Assembly (NCBI RefSeq): GCF_000967965.1
Contig: NZ_LACC01000012.1
Location: forward strand, 204,667 to 268,666
Length of the DNA stretch: 64,000 nt
Origin: Pseudomonas fluorescens
GTDB lineage: Bacteria; Pseudomonadota; Gammaproteobacteria; Pseudomonadales; Pseudomonadaceae
Direction of reading: 5' to 3'
In this document: positions 10,530 through 22,235 of the stretch, in pieces
Position numbering within the stretch: position 1 is the stretch's first letter
Layout: every line of letters starts with the position of its first letter
Program-made: the position numbers and the translations under genes
Notes under the pieces: model-generated
Database searches by the model: none
What the model was told of the DNA's origin: nothing
The model's input: the letters and a program-made list of their open reading frames with translations, nothing else

Positions 10530-12436
10530 ATCAGGTTGTGAACAGCGGCGCTCGAATCGAGCTGCTCAGCCCGCGACTGGCGAACCAGATTGCCGCGGGT
10601 GAGGTGGTCGAGCGCCCGGCTTCGGTGATCAAGGAGCTGCTGGAAAACAGCCTCGACTCCGGCGCCAAACGCATCGACGTCGATGTGGAGCAGGGCGGCG
10701 TCAAGCTGCTGCGGGTGCGCGACGATGGCAGCGGCATTTCCGCCGATGACCTGCCGCTGGCCCTGGCCCGTCACGCCACCAGCAAGATCCGTAACCTGGA
10801 AGACCTCGAACAGGTCATGAGCCTGGGGTTTCGCGGCGAGGCCCTGGCATCGATCAGTTCCGTCGCGCGCCTGACCCTGACCTCCCGAACCCGCGACGCC
10901 GATCAGGCCTGGCAGGTCGAGACCGAGGGTCGTGACATGGCGCCCCGTGTGCAGCCTGCGGCCCACCCGGTGGGCACTTCGGTTGAAGTGCGCGACTTGT
11001 TTTTCAACACGCCGGCGCGGCGCAAGTTTCTCAAGACCGAAAAAACCGAATTCGATCACCTGCAAGAAGTGATCAGGCGCCTGGCCCTGGCGCGCTTCGA
11101 TGTGGCGTTCCATCTGCGCCACAATGGCAAGACCATCCTCAGCCTGCACGAGGCCCATGATGATGCGGCCCGTGCCCGGCGCGTGGCGGCGATCTGCGGT
11201 CCGGGTTTCCTGGAGCAGGCACTGCCAATCGAAATCGAGCGCAACGGCCTGCATCTATGGGGCTGGGTCGGTTTGCCGACCTTCAACCGCAGCCAGGCGG
11301 ATTTGCAGTATTTCTTCGTCAATGGCCGTGCCGTGCGCGACAAACTGGTGGCCCATGCAGTACGCCAGGCCTATCGCGACGTGCTGTTCAACGGCCGGCA
11401 CCCGACCTTCGTGCTGTTTTTCGAAGTCGATCCGACCGGCGTCGACGTCAACGTGCACCCGACCAAGCACGAAGTGCGCTTCCGTGAAGGGCGCATGGTC
11501 CACGATTTCCTCTACGGCACCTTGCACCGCGCCTTGGGCGATGTGCGCCCCGACGATCAACTGGCGGCACCGGTTGCCACGGCCATCGTCCGGCCTACCG
11601 GCCTCGAAGCCGGTGAATTTGGGCCCCAGGGAGAAATGCGCCTGGCCGCCAATGCGCTGCTGGAACAGCCCCAGGCTCAGCCGTCGTTCAATGCACCGGC
11701 GGGTTCGGGAGCTGGCGCGGGTTATCAGTATCAATACACGCCGCGACCGCAGTCCGGTGTGCCTGTCGCCGAAGCACAGGCCGCCTATCGCGAGTTTTTT
11801 GCGCCGCTGCCCGAGGCCAATGCCGTCGCGCTGCCGGCCGGGCAGGACGACATCCCGCCGCTGGGTTATGCGCTGGCACAACTCAAGGGCATCTACATTC
11901 TTTCGGAAAACGCCCAGGGCCTGGTGCTGGTGGACATGCATGCGGCCCACGAGCGGATCATGTACGAGCGTCTGAAGGTGGCGATGGCCAGTGAGGGCCT
12001 TAGCGGCCAGCCATTGCTGGTGCCGGAGTCCCTGGCCGTCAGTCAGCGTGAAGCCGATTGTGCCGAGGAGCACGTCGCCTGGTTCCAGCGCCTGGGCTTT
12101 GAGTTGCAACGCCTGGGCCCGGAAACCCTGGCGATCCGGCAGATCCCGGCACTGCTCAAGCAGGCCGAAGCCAACCGGCTGGTCGCCGACGTCCTGGCTG
12201 ATCTGATGGAGTTCGGCACCAGCGACCGCATTCAGGCGCACTTGAACGAATTGCTCGGGACCATGGCCTGCCACGGCGCGGTTCGTGCGAATCGGCGCCT
12301 GGCTCTGCCGGAAATGAACGGTCTGCTGCGTGACATGGAAAACACCGAGCGCAGCGGTCAATGCAACCATGGCCGACCGACCTGGACCCAGCTGGGCCTG
12401 GACGATCTGGACAAACTGTTCCTGCGCGGTCGTTGA
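10526..12436 (+). CDS. mutL: DNA mismatch repair protein MutL
   Basis: MutL is the ATPase that links MutS mismatch recognition to strand incision. The 636-residue protein has the N-terminal GHKL ATPase motifs [23 protein letters not shown] and [10 protein letters not shown], a variable linker (about 350-440) and the C-terminal dimerisation domain. The C-terminal part carries D470-M-H-A-x2-E-x4-E481 ([12 protein letters not shown]), close to the DQHA-x2-E-x4-E metal site of MutL endonucleases. That fits a genus that lacks the MutH/Dam system. The start overlaps amiB by four bases, and the stop shares one base with the miaA start. Confidence 0.96.
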   Translation: MNQVVNSGARIELLSPRLANQIAAGEVVERPASVIKELLENSLDSGAKRIDVDVEQGGVKLLRVRDDGSGISADDLPLALARHATSKIRNLEDLEQVMSLGFRGEALASISSVARLTLTSRTRDADQAWQVETEGRDMAPRVQPAAHPVGTSVEVRDLFFNTPARRKFLKTEKTEFDHLQEVIRRLALARFDVAFHLRHNGKTILSLHEAHDDAARARRVAAICGPGFLEQALPIEIERNGLHLWGWVGLPTFNRSQADLQYFFVNGRAVRDKLVAHAVRQAYRDVLFNGRHPTFVLFFEVDPTGVDVNVHPTKHEVRFREGRMVHDFLYGTLHRALGDVRPDDQLAAPVATAIVRPTGLEAGEFGPQGEMRLAANALLEQPQAQPSFNAPAGSGAGAGYQYQYTPRPQSGVPVAEAQAAYREFFAPLPEANAVALPAGQDDIPPLGYALAQLKGIYILSENAQGLVLVDMHAAHERIMYERLKVAMASEGLSGQPLLVPESLAVSQREADCAEEHVAWFQRLGFELQRLGPETLAIRQIPALLKQAEANRLVADVLADLMEFGTSDRIQAHLNELLGTMACHGAVRANRRLALPEMNGLLRDMENTERSGQCNHGRPTWTQLGLDDLDKLFLRGR

Positions 12437-13407
12437 TGAGCCAGTTCCCACCTGCGATTTTCCTGATGGGCCCGACCGCCGCCGGCAAGACCGACCTGGC
12501 TATCGAACTCACCAAGGTCCTGCCTTGCGAGTTGATCAGTGTCGATTCGGCGCTGGTCTACCGTGGCATGGACATCGGCACCGCCAAGCCTTCCAAAGAG
12601 CTGCTGGCGCAATACCCGCATCGCCTGATCGATATTCTCGACCCGGCCGAGAGCTATTCGGCCGCGGATTTCCGCCGTGACGCCCTGGAAGCCATGGCCG
12701 ATATCACCGCGCGCGGAAAAATTCCGCTGCTGGTGGGCGGCACCATGCTCTATTACAAGGCTTTGGTTGAAGGCCTGGCAGATATGCCGGCCGCCGATCC
12801 CGAGGTCCGCGCGCAAATCGAAGAAGAGGCTGCACGCCTTGGCTGGCAAGCCTTGCACGAACAATTGGCGGTGATCGATCCGGAGTCCGCGGCGCGAATA
12901 CATCCGAACGATCCCCAGCGATTGAGTCGAGCACTGGAAGTTTATCGTGTCAGCGGTCAAAGCATGACCGCCCTACGATTGCAACAATCTGTGCAAAGTA
13001 CTGAAGCAGCCGCTTCGGGACTGCAACAATTGCCCTATACTGTCGCGAACTTGGCCATTGCTCCGGCAAATCGCCAGGTACTGCATGAGCGAATTAAACA
13101 AAGATTCACTTTAATGTTGGAACAGGGATTCATTGACGAGGTCGTAGCCCTGCGTAATAGAGGTGACCTGCATGCCGGGTTGCCGTCTATACGTGCAGTA
13201 GGCTACCGCCAAGTCTGGGACTACCTGGATGGCAAGCTGACGTCAGCCGAGATGCAGGAGCGTGGAATCATTGCCACGCGCCAATTGGCGAAACGCCAGT
13301 TCACCTGGCTGCGCAGTTGGACTGATCTGCATTGGCTGGACAGTCTGGATTGCGACAATCTGCCGCGCGCCTTGAAATACCTTGGGACCATCTCCATATT
13401 GAGCTGA
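12436..13407 (+). CDS. miaA: tRNA dimethylallyltransferase MiaA
   Basis: MiaA adds the dimethylallyl group to A37 of tRNAs that read UNN codons, the first step towards ms2i6A. The 323-residue protein has the P-loop GPTAAGKTD near the N-terminus, then the motifs [16 protein letters not shown] and [10 protein letters not shown]. The start at ATG 12436 is coupled to the mutL stop (TGATG). The frame stays open upstream inside mutL, but that part is not family sequence. The downstream hfq gene belongs to the same conserved operon and probably also has its own promoters near the miaA 3' end. Confidence 0.96.
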   Translation: MSQFPPAIFLMGPTAAGKTDLAIELTKVLPCELISVDSALVYRGMDIGTAKPSKELLAQYPHRLIDILDPAESYSAADFRRDALEAMADITARGKIPLLVGGTMLYYKALVEGLADMPAADPEVRAQIEEEAARLGWQALHEQLAVIDPESAARIHPNDPQRLSRALEVYRVSGQSMTALRLQQSVQSTEAAASGLQQLPYTVANLAIAPANRQVLHERIKQRFTLMLEQGFIDEVVALRNRGDLHAGLPSIRAVGYRQVWDYLDGKLTSAEMQERGIIATRQLAKRQFTWLRSWTDLHWLDSLDCDNLPRALKYLGTISILS

Positions 13408-13501
13408 GTCCTTGCAATTGCCGTCTATCCTTGGGGGTGTGGCGGCCAAAGCCATCTGATTACCTATTTTTTTATATTGAATCCTTAAAGGAGTGCGGCA
13501 C

Positions 13502-13762
13502 ATGTCAAAAGGGCATTCGCTACAAGACCCTTACTTGAATACTTTACGTAAAGAGAAAGTTGGGGTGTCCATCTACCTGGTCAACGGTATCAAGCTGCAA
13601 GGCACGATCGAGTCTTTCGACCAGTTCGTTATCCTGCTGAAAAACACCGTCAGCCAGATGGTCTACAAACACGCTATCTCTACAGTGGTGCCGGTTCGTC
13701 CAATTCGTCTGCCTAGCGCAACCGAATCCGAAGCAGGTGATGCTGAGCCAGGTAACGCCTGA
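13502..13762 (+). CDS. hfq: RNA chaperone Hfq
   Basis: Hfq is the hexameric Sm-like chaperone that pairs small RNAs with mRNAs and, in pseudomonads, acts with Crc in catabolite repression. The 86-residue protein has the Sm1 region ([19 protein letters not shown]) and the Sm2 motif YKHAIST, followed by a short acidic tail. ATG 13502 has a strong AAAGGAG at 13487-13493. An AT-rich TATATT at 13473-13478 lies just upstream and may be part of an hfq-proximal promoter, although no good -35 is seen. Confidence 0.98.
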   Translation: MSKGHSLQDPYLNTLRKEKVGVSIYLVNGIKLQGTIESFDQFVILLKNTVSQMVYKHAISTVVPVRPIRLPSATESEAGDAEPGNA

Positions 13763-13774
13763 TAGGAGTCTCCT

Positions 13775-15076
13775 TTGTTCTTTGAGCGCCACGGTGGTGG
13801 TGAGCGAGTAATCCTCGTTCACTTGGATGGACAGGACCCTGAGGCGCGCGAAGATCCGCAGGAGTTTCAGGAATTGGCTAATTCGGCGGGTGCCGAGACC
13901 GTCGCGTTTTTCAACGTGCCGCGTCATCGGCCAACCGCCAAGACCCTGATTGGCAGTGGCAAGGTCGAGGAACTGCGCGACCTGGTCAAAGCCGAACAGG
14001 CCGATCTGGTGATTTTCAATCACATCCTCACACCCAGTCAGGAACGTAACCTCGAACGTGTTTTCGAGTGTCGCGTGATCGACCGTACCGGTCTGATTCT
14101 CGATATTTTCGCCCAGCGCGCCCGTACCCATGAAGGCAAGCTCCAGGTCGAACTGGCCCAGCTTGACCACATGAGCACCCGGCTGGTTCGTGGTTGGACT
14201 CACCTTGAGCGCCAAGGTGGCGGTATCGGTATGCGTGGCCCGGGTGAAACCCAGCTGGAAACCGACCGCCGTTTGCTGCGGGTTCGCCTGCGGCAGATCA
14301 AGGGTCGGCTGGAGAAAGTGCGCAGCCAGCGAGAACAGTCGCGCCGTGGCCGATCGCGTGCGGATATTCCTACCGTGTCCCTGGTGGGGTACACCAACGC
14401 CGGTAAATCCACGCTCTTCAATAACGTGACGAAATCCGACGTCTACGCAGCTGACCAATTGTTCGCCACGCTGGACCCGACGCTGCGTCGTCTGGATATA
14501 GACGATTTGGGGCCGATTGTCCTGGCGGACACTGTGGGTTTCATTCGCCACTTGCCCCACAAGCTGGTCGAAGCATTTCGGTCTACCCTCGAAGAGTCGA
14601 GCAACTCCGATCTGTTGTTGCACGTGATCGATGCGGCCGAACCAGATCGCATGTTGCAGATCGAGCAGGTAATGGTGGTGCTCGGCGAGATTGGTGCTCA
14701 GGACTTGCCGATCCTCGAGGTCTATAACAAACTCGATTTGCTTGAAGGCGTTGAGCCACAAATCCAGCGTGACGAAAACGGCAAGCCCCAACGAGTTTGG
14801 CTTTCGGCGCGTGATGGCAGTGGTCTGGAATTGCTTGAGCAAGCCATTGCCGAGTTACTGGGCAGTGAATTGTTTGTCGGTACCTTGCGCTTGCCGCAAC
14901 GATTCGCTCGACTGCGTGCGCAGTTCTTCGAACTCGGTGCGGTGCAGAAAGAAGAGCACGACGAAGAAGGCATCAGTTTGCTGGCCGTTCGTTTGCCCCG
15001 GGTCGAGTTGAATCGACTGGTAAGCCGCGAGGGATTGCAGCCGATGGAATTCATCGAGCAACACACTTTGCAATAA
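13775..15076 (+). CDS. hflX: Ribosome-associated GTPase HflX
   Basis: HflX is a 50S-binding GTPase that splits stalled ribosomes under stress. The 433-residue protein has the N-terminal HflX domain, with a glycine-rich segment (GGGIGMRGPGETQLETDRR), then a GTPase domain with G1 GYTNAGKST, G3 DTVGF and G4 NKLD. The start is TTG 13775, supported by TAGGAG at 13763-13768 and by the lack of an upstream ATG in frame. It follows hfq by 12 bases. Confidence 0.95.
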   Translation: MFFERHGGGERVILVHLDGQDPEAREDPQEFQELANSAGAETVAFFNVPRHRPTAKTLIGSGKVEELRDLVKAEQADLVIFNHILTPSQERNLERVFECRVIDRTGLILDIFAQRARTHEGKLQVELAQLDHMSTRLVRGWTHLERQGGGIGMRGPGETQLETDRRLLRVRLRQIKGRLEKVRSQREQSRRGRSRADIPTVSLVGYTNAGKSTLFNNVTKSDVYAADQLFATLDPTLRRLDIDDLGPIVLADTVGFIRHLPHKLVEAFRSTLEESSNSDLLLHVIDAAEPDRMLQIEQVMVVLGEIGAQDLPILEVYNKLDLLEGVEPQIQRDENGKPQRVWLSARDGSGLELLEQAIAELLGSELFVGTLRLPQRFARLRAQFFELGAVQKEEHDEEGISLLAVRLPRVELNRLVSREGLQPMEFIEQHTLQ

Positions 15077-15172
15077 AAGCCTGGGAAAGCGGTTGTGCCG
15101 TGGTGACAGGCATTCTGTAGCATTGGTCGGCGCGCCGTGGGTGCGTCTTTGCTTTATCAGATGGAGAGCGCT

Positions 15173-16348
15173 ATGGCTTGGAATGAGCCGGGTGGCAACT
15201 CGAATAATCAGGATCCTTGGGGTGGCAAGCGTCGTAACAACGGCGACCGCAAGGGGCCACCGGATCTCGACGAGGCCTTCCGAAAGCTGCAGGAAAGCCT
15301 GAACGGTTTGTTCGGTGGCGGTAAGAAACGTGGTGGCGACGACGGCGGTGGTCCGGGCAAGAGTGGCGGCTTTGGCGGCCTGCTCGGCATCGGTCTGGTC
15401 GTGTTGGCCGCCGTTTGGCTGTACAGCGCGGTTTATGTCGTCGACGAGCAGGAGCAGGCCGTGGTGCTGCGCTTCGGCAAGTACTACGAAACCGTGGGTC
15501 CGGGCCTGAACATCTACTTCCCGCCGATCGACAAGAAGTACATGGAGAACGTCACGCGTGAGCGTGCCTACACCAAGCAGGGCCAGATGCTGACTGAAGA
15601 CGAGAACATCGTCGAAGTGCCGTTGACCGTGCAGTACAAGATCAGCAACCTGCAGGACTTCGTGCTGAGCGTCGATCAGCCGGAAATCAGCCTGCAGCAC
15701 GCGACCGACAGCGCCTTGCGCCATGTGGTGGGTTCCACCGCGATGGACCAGGTACTGACCGAAGGTCGTGAGTTGATGGCTAGCGAGATCAAGGAGCGTC
15801 TGCAACGCTTCATGGACACCTATCGCACCGGTATCACCGTTACCCAGGTCAACGTGCAGAGCGCAGCGGCACCGCGTGAAGTCCAGGAAGCCTTCGATGA
15901 CGTGATCCGTGCCCGTGAAGACGAGCAGCGTTCGCGCAACCAGGCCGAAACCTATGCCAACGGCGTCGTGCCGGAAGCTCGTGGTCAGGCCCAGCGCATC
16001 CTTGAGGATGCCAATGGCTACCGTGACGAGACCGTCTCGCGCGCCAAGGGTGAGGCCGATCGCTTCACCAAGCTGGTCGCCGAGTACCGCAAGGCTCCTG
16101 AAGTCACCCGCCAGCGTCTGTACCTCGACACCATGCAGGAAGTCTTCAGCAACACCAGCAAGGTTCTCGTGACCGGCAACAAGAACGGCCAGAGCAACCT
16201 GCTGTACCTGCCGCTGGACAAGATGGTCGAAAGTGGTCGCAACACCGGCACTCCGGTGACCAGTGCGGCAGCCACCGGCAATGAAGCGAATGCGCGTGCG
16301 GCAGCAGATCTGCAGCAACAGCAAGCACGTACCAGGGAGAGTCGCTGA
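15173..16348 (+). CDS. hflK: FtsH protease modulator HflK
   Basis: HflK is a membrane-anchored SPFH/prohibitin-like protein. With HflC it forms a large periplasmic cage around the FtsH protease and tunes membrane protein turnover. The 391-residue protein has a Gly-rich cytoplasmic N-terminus (1-65), one membrane segment (about 66-90) and the SPFH domain beyond it, with an Ala/Gln-rich C-terminal coil. ATG 15173 (MAWNEPGG) is chosen because GGAGAG at 15163-15168 precedes it; the open frame extends upstream without family sequence. The stop shares one base with the hflC start. Confidence 0.95.
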   Translation: MAWNEPGGNSNNQDPWGGKRRNNGDRKGPPDLDEAFRKLQESLNGLFGGGKKRGGDDGGGPGKSGGFGGLLGIGLVVLAAVWLYSAVYVVDEQEQAVVLRFGKYYETVGPGLNIYFPPIDKKYMENVTRERAYTKQGQMLTEDENIVEVPLTVQYKISNLQDFVLSVDQPEISLQHATDSALRHVVGSTAMDQVLTEGRELMASEIKERLQRFMDTYRTGITVTQVNVQSAAAPREVQEAFDDVIRAREDEQRSRNQAETYANGVVPEARGQAQRILEDANGYRDETVSRAKGEADRFTKLVAEYRKAPEVTRQRLYLDTMQEVFSNTSKVLVTGNKNGQSNLLYLPLDKMVESGRNTGTPVTSAAATGNEANARAAADLQQQQARTRESR

Positions 16349-17217
16349 TGAGCAATAAATCGCTGATCGCCCTTATTGTCGGCGTCGTCGTGGCGATCGC
16401 TGCCTGGAACTGCTTCTACATCGTGGCTCAGACCGAGCGTGCGGTGTTGCTGCAGTTCGGTCGCGTGGTCCAGACCGATGTTCAGCCAGGCCTGCATGTG
16501 AAAGTGCCCTACGTTAACCAGGTGCGTAAATTCGACGCACGCCTGATGACGCTGGATGCACCGACACAACGCTTCCTTACGCTGGAAAAGAAAGCCGTGA
16601 TGGTCGATGCCTACGCCAAGTGGCGCGTGAAGGACGCAGAGCGTTTCTACACCGCGACTTCCGGCCTCAAGCAGATCGCCGACGAGCGTCTGTCTCGTCG
16701 CTTGGAATCGGGCCTGCGTGACCAGTTCGGTAAGCGCACCCTGCACGAAGTGGTGTCGGGTGAACGTGATGCGCTGATGGCGGATATCACGGCTTCGCTG
16801 AACAAGATGGCCGAGAAAGAGCTGGGAATCGAAGTGGTCGATGTTCGGGTCAAGACCATCGACCTGCCGAAAGAAGTGAACCGCAGCGTGTTCGAACGTA
16901 TGAGCACCGAGCGTGAGCGTGAAGCTCGCGAGCACCGCGCCAAGGGTAACGAACTGGCCGAAGGCATCCGTGCCGACGCCGATCGTCAACGCCGCGTGCT
17001 GCTGGCTGAAGCCTATCGTGAATCCGAAGAGGTTCGCGGTGACGGTGATGCCCAGGCTGCTGCGATCTACTCCAAGGCCTACGGTCAGGATCAGGAGTTC
17101 TACGCGTTCTACCGTAGCCTGCGCGCCTACCGTGAAAGCTTCGCGAACAAATCCGACGTCATGGTCCTCGACCCAAGCAGCGACTTCTTCCACTATCTGG
17201 AAAAAGCCAAGCCTTGA
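16348..17217 (+). CDS. hflC: FtsH protease modulator HflC
   Basis: This is the partner of HflK in the FtsH-regulating complex. The 289-residue SPFH protein has one N-terminal membrane anchor (about 5-24, ALIVGVVVAIAAW) and a long charged helix in the C-terminal half (about 170-235). Translation is coupled to hflK through TGATG. Two hairpins follow the gene. Confidence 0.95.
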   Translation: MSNKSLIALIVGVVVAIAAWNCFYIVAQTERAVLLQFGRVVQTDVQPGLHVKVPYVNQVRKFDARLMTLDAPTQRFLTLEKKAVMVDAYAKWRVKDAERFYTATSGLKQIADERLSRRLESGLRDQFGKRTLHEVVSGERDALMADITASLNKMAEKELGIEVVDVRVKTIDLPKEVNRSVFERMSTEREREAREHRAKGNELAEGIRADADRQRRVLLAEAYRESEEVRGDGDAQAAAIYSKAYGQDQEFYAFYRSLRAYRESFANKSDVMVLDPSSDFFHYLEKAKP

Positions 17218-17239
17218 TACGGCGTTGACCTGAATTATC

Positions 17240-17270
17240 CCCCGCCGGGCGGCTAAAACCTCTGGCGGGG
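17240..17270 (+). terminator. GC-rich hairpin after hflC
   Basis: CCCCGCC at 17240-17246 pairs with GGCGGGG at 17264-17270 across a 17-base loop. No T-tract follows, so it may stabilise the mRNA 3' end rather than end transcription by itself. Confidence 0.35.
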
Positions 17271-17304
17271 TGATCCTTTGGGAAAACGTGTGTATGATGC
17301 GGCA

Positions 17305-17327
17305 GCCGGGAAATTCCCGGCTTTTTT
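17305..17327 (+). terminator. Rho-independent terminator after hflKC
   Basis: GCCGGG at 17305-17310 pairs with CCCGGC at 17316-17321 and is followed by six T residues. This is a compact intrinsic terminator separating the hflX-hflC genes from hisZ-purA. Confidence 0.7.
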
Positions 17328-17529
17328 GCGTCTGCATGTTTGATTGCTGTTTTAAAGCAGATGCCGGGCCGATTGGCTCGACAGTTTTTCGAGGAAAGTG
17401 GTTGGCGAAGCCGGTAGAAGGGCTTTTCGCTCCGTCGCTCATGCGCGTGGTTTGTGCGCAAGCCGATCATTTTCTGCTTCACTCAAGGCTCGCCGACAGG
17501 CTGGTCGCCCGGAGATAGGGGAAGGCGTA
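17328..17529. other. Non-coding leader region before hisZ
   Basis: About 200 bases lie between the terminator and the hisZ start, with no gene that I can support. The frame of hisZ is open here but lacks family sequence. The promoter for hisZ-purA must lie here or read through from the left; no clear -35/-10 pair stands out. Confidence 0.4.
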
Positions 17530-18717
17530 ATGGCAACGGTAGACCGCTGGCTTCTGCCAGATGGCATCGAAGAAGTACTGCCACCGGAAGCTGCGCGTAT
17601 TGAAATCGCGCGTCGTCAGGTGTTGGATCTGTTCCAGAGCTGGGGTTACGAGTTTGTCGTGACTCCCCATATCGAGTACCTGGAATCCCTGCTGACCGGT
17701 GCGGGCCAGGACCTGGATCTGCGCACCTTCAAGGTCATCGACCCGCAATCGGGCCGTCAGATGGGTTTCCGTGCCGACATCACGCCGCAAGTGGCGCGCA
17801 TCGATGCGCATACCCTGCGCCGTGAAGGCCCAAGCCGCCTGTGCTATGCCGGTAGTGTCCTGCACGCTCAGCCTCGTGCCTTGTCGTCCTCGCGCAGCCC
17901 GATTCAACTGGGTGCCGAGTTGTACGGCGACGGCAGCCCGAGTAGCGACGTCGAAGTCATCAGCCTGATGCTGGCCATGCTGCAACTGGCCGATGTGCCG
18001 GATGTGCACATGGACCTCGGTCATGTTGGCATCTATCGCGGCCTGGCCCGTGCCGCCGGGTTGTCCGGTGAAGTCGAGCAGCAGTTGTTCGATGCCTTGC
18101 AACGTAAGGCCATCGACGAGGTCATTACCTTGACCGAAGGCTTGCCTGCCGATCTGTCGGGCATGCTGCGGGCGTTGGTTGATCTGTGTGGCGATCGTGA
18201 AGTGCTGGCTGCGGCCCGCGAGCGCTTGGCCAAGGCGCCGGCCCCTGTTCTGGCAGCGCTGGACGACTTGCTGGCGATTGCCGAGCGGCTGTCCGTGCGT
18301 TTCCCTGAGCTGCCGCTGTATTTCGACCTGGGCGAGCTGCGTGGTTACCACTACCACACCGGTGTGGTGTTCGCCGTGTTCGTGCCGGGCGTTGGCCAGT
18401 CCATTGCCCAGGGCGGTCGTTACGACGACATCGGCGCCGACTTCGGTCGCGCCCGTCCGGCGACCGGCTTTTCCACCGATTTGAAAACCCTGGTGACCCT
18501 GGGGCGTGCTGAGATCGAGCTACCGTCTGGCGGTATCTGGATGCCTGACAGTACGGATGCGGCACTCTGGCAGCAGGTTTGCCAGTTGCGCAGCGAGGGT
18601 CAGCGTGTCGTTCAGGCCTTGCCTGGACAACCTTTGGCCGCCGCCCGTGAAGCGGACTGCGACCGGCAATTGATTCAGCAGAACGGGCTTTGGCAAGTTT
18701 CGCCACTGGCTTCTTGA
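17530..18717 (+). CDS. hisZ: ATP phosphoribosyltransferase regulatory subunit HisZ
   Basis: HisZ is a histidyl-tRNA synthetase paralogue without aminoacylation activity. It forms the functional ATP phosphoribosyltransferase with the short form of HisG, the first step of histidine synthesis. The 395-residue protein shows class II synthetase motifs ([43 protein letters not shown]). ATG 17530 starts the family N-terminus ([15 protein letters not shown]). As in other pseudomonads it lies directly before purA rather than beside hisG. Confidence 0.94.
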   Translation: MATVDRWLLPDGIEEVLPPEAARIEIARRQVLDLFQSWGYEFVVTPHIEYLESLLTGAGQDLDLRTFKVIDPQSGRQMGFRADITPQVARIDAHTLRREGPSRLCYAGSVLHAQPRALSSSRSPIQLGAELYGDGSPSSDVEVISLMLAMLQLADVPDVHMDLGHVGIYRGLARAAGLSGEVEQQLFDALQRKAIDEVITLTEGLPADLSGMLRALVDLCGDREVLAAARERLAKAPAPVLAALDDLLAIAERLSVRFPELPLYFDLGELRGYHYHTGVVFAVFVPGVGQSIAQGGRYDDIGADFGRARPATGFSTDLKTLVTLGRAEIELPSGGIWMPDSTDAALWQQVCQLRSEGQRVVQALPGQPLAAAREADCDRQLIQQNGLWQVSPLAS

Positions 18718-20061
<1,344 letters not shown>

Positions 20062-20082
20062 TAAGCCGTTGATGTAAAACAC

Positions 20083-20106
20083 AAAGGCCCCTTAATTGGG
20101 GCCTTT
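20083..20106 (+). terminator. Terminator after purA
   Basis: AAAGGCCCC pairs with GGGGCCTTT across the loop TTAATT, 22 bases after the purA stop codon. The stem is perfect, and the T residues at its 3' arm are followed by a mixed sequence. Confidence 0.8.
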
Positions 20107-20211
20107 GTCGTTTATGCCTGTTGGACGGCATGACCTTTGCTGTGAACATAAAAAAAAGCATTGCTTCCGGCGTGCTATCAATTTAATGGCGCCAAAGCAG
20201 AGGGATTTCAG

Positions 20212-22146
20212 ATGTCGGCCGTTCTCTCATTGTTACAAAGCCGTTTGTTGCGGCCCGTGTTCGTTACCCTTGGTATCGCCCTTTTGGTGCAGGTGCTGGT
20301 GGCTGTCGCTCTGACCCGGAGCACGGTGACCGCGCTGGAAGCCGATCTGGGCATGCGCCTGGGTGCGGACAGCCAAAAGCTTTCCGCTGAGCTTGAGCAG
20401 GCGGGGCGCGAAGTCACGTCGAGCCTCGACAGCCTCTCCACCAGCACGCGTCAACGCCTGACGGCCGGTTTGTCCTCGCGACTGAAGGACGAGCAGGCGC
20501 AGTTGCGCTCAACGCTGGAAAAAGACCTGAAGGACTCCGCCAGCGACATGGCGCAGCTTCTGGCTTCCGTCGCGCCCCGCGCCATGTGGGACAACGATGT
20601 TCCGACACTTTCCGAGTTCGCCCGCCGGGCCCAGCGCAATCCCAATGTGCTGTTCGTGGTGTATGACGACGCCACCGGCCAGCACCTGACGCGCTACCTC
20701 AACCGGGAAAACCCGATCAACAAGGCGCTGCTGGAAAAAGGCCAGGGCGAGCGTGCGCTGGACAAGGTGCTGGATGCTGCGAAGAACGATCCTTCGGTGT
20801 TCTACATCGAGGCCCCGATCAATCCTAACGGCGTAGAAATCGGCAAGGTCCTGATGGGGGTCTCGACGGCTTCGGTGGAGACTGACTTGGCGGCCCTCGA
20901 CAAGCGCTTCTCGGCCTTGATCGCCAGCAGCGATCAACTGGTGGGCGACAGCCTCAAGGGCGCGGCCGCCGACAGCGCAGCGGCCATGCGCTCGCGGCTG
21001 CAGTCGGCGCAGTCCACGGCGGCTGAAATGAAGGCCAATACCACCAGCACCGTGCAGGAAGCCGCTACGACACTGCGCTGGCGCATCGGCGTGTGCCTGG
21101 CGGTGGTGGGCTTCGGTGTCCTGCTTTTGTTGGCGGTGGTGCTTGGTCGCCGAGTGGTCAATCGCCTGAAAATGCTGATCGTTGCCATGGATGACCTGGC
21201 GGCGGGCGAGGGCGATCTGACCAAGCGTGTGCAGATCAACAGCAAGGATGAAATCGGTGACATGGCCTCGGCGGTCAATCGCTTTGTGGATAAGTTGCAG
21301 CCGATCGTGCGCGAGGCGGGCGATGTAGCCCAGCGTACCGGTGTGGAAATCGGTGCCATGACCTTGCGCAACGCCGGTGCGGATGCGGCGGCTGGCATGC
21401 AGCGCGACGAGGTGGCGGAGAGTTTGCGCGCGCTGTCGCAAATGGCTGATGAAGCCCAGTCGGAAAGCCATGCCATGCAGGCGGCGCTGAAGCAGGTGGT
21501 GGACATTCGTCAGGCCACCGATGAAAACACCCGGACCTCGGCGAAAGTCGGCAGCCTGATCGAGGCGTTGGCCGGTCAGGTCGACACCGGGGCGCAAGTC
21601 ATCGAGCGGCTGGCGCAACAAAGTGAACAGATTGAGGTGGTGCTGACGGTGATCCATGGCATCGCTGAGCAAACCAACCTGCTGGCGCTGAACGCGGCGA
21701 TTGAAGCGGCACGTGCCGGCGAGACCGGGCGCGGGTTTGCGGTGGTGGCCGATGAGGTGCGGGCGCTGGCGAGCAAGACGCAGAGCTCCACCGGCGATAT
21801 TCAGGCGCACATCGTGGCGTTGCAGCAGGGTGCGCGTGAAGCGGTGGCGGCAATCGGTCAGGCCGGGCGCCAGGCCAGTGAGGGTTTGCTGGTGCTGCGT
21901 GACAGTGCGCGGTTGCAGCAATCGGTGCAGGCATCGGTCGAGCAGGTCCATGCGGCGATCGGTCTGGCGACCCAGGCGGCGGCGCATCAGGCACAGGGCG
22001 CGCAGGCAGTGCGGGGGCGGGTCCAGACCATTCACGCCCAGGCCGAGAAAGCGGCGCAAGCTGTCGTGGAGACCACGGCGAGCGGCAAGGTGCTTGATGG
22101 TCTGGCGGCGCAGTTGAAGGCGAGCCTGGGGCAGTTCAGGGCTTAA
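20212..22146 (+). CDS. Methyl-accepting chemotaxis protein
   Basis: This is a 644-residue membrane chemoreceptor. Residues about 14-35 form the first membrane helix. A periplasmic sensor of about 250 residues follows, then the second membrane helix (about 290-315), a HAMP domain (about 316-370) and the cytoplasmic signalling domain. The highly conserved hairpin tip reads [16 protein letters not shown] followed by [12 protein letters not shown]. No C-terminal CheR-binding pentapeptide is seen (it ends SLGQFRA). ATG 20212 is chosen because AGAGGGA at about 20200-20206 fits it; the open frame begins at a TTG at 20161. The ligand cannot be read from the sequence. The gene stands alone between purA and the convergent iron transporter. 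Confidence 0.92.
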   Translation: MSAVLSLLQSRLLRPVFVTLGIALLVQVLVAVALTRSTVTALEADLGMRLGADSQKLSAELEQAGREVTSSLDSLSTSTRQRLTAGLSSRLKDEQAQLRSTLEKDLKDSASDMAQLLASVAPRAMWDNDVPTLSEFARRAQRNPNVLFVVYDDATGQHLTRYLNRENPINKALLEKGQGERALDKVLDAAKNDPSVFYIEAPINPNGVEIGKVLMGVSTASVETDLAALDKRFSALIASSDQLVGDSLKGAAADSAAAMRSRLQSAQSTAAEMKANTTSTVQEAATTLRWRIGVCLAVVGFGVLLLLAVVLGRRVVNRLKMLIVAMDDLAAGEGDLTKRVQINSKDEIGDMASAVNRFVDKLQPIVREAGDVAQRTGVEIGAMTLRNAGADAAAGMQRDEVAESLRALSQMADEAQSESHAMQAALKQVVDIRQATDENTRTSAKVGSLIEALAGQVDTGAQVIERLAQQSEQIEVVLTVIHGIAEQTNLLALNAAIEAARAGETGRGFAVVADEVRALASKTQSSTGDIQAHIVALQQGAREAVAAIGQAGRQASEGLLVLRDSARLQQSVQASVEQVHAAIGLATQAAAHQAQGAQAVRGRVQTIHAQAEKAAQAVVETTASGKVLDGLAAQLKASLGQFRA

Positions 22147-22233
22147 AAGATCAAAGGGTCGCAGTCTTCGGCAGCTCCACAGGGGGCTTTGCGTTTCTCT
22201 GTAGGTGCTGCCGAAGGCTGCGATCTTTTGCTT
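22147..22233. repeat. Inverted intergenic repeat, class GCAGCCTTCGGCAGC
   Basis: Two arms, at about 22161-22178 (GCAGTCTTCGGCAGCTCC) and 22204-22221 (GGTGCTGCCGAAGGCTGC), form a long imperfect hairpin between two convergent genes. It probably serves both as a mobile-type REP element and as a bidirectional transcription end. Confidence 0.7.
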
Positions 22234-22235
22234 TG

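Noticed and set aside
17278..17298. TTGGGA and TATGAT as a promoter before hisZ
   Set aside because: The spacing is only nine bases, and a terminator follows at once, so a functional sigma-70 promoter is unlikely.
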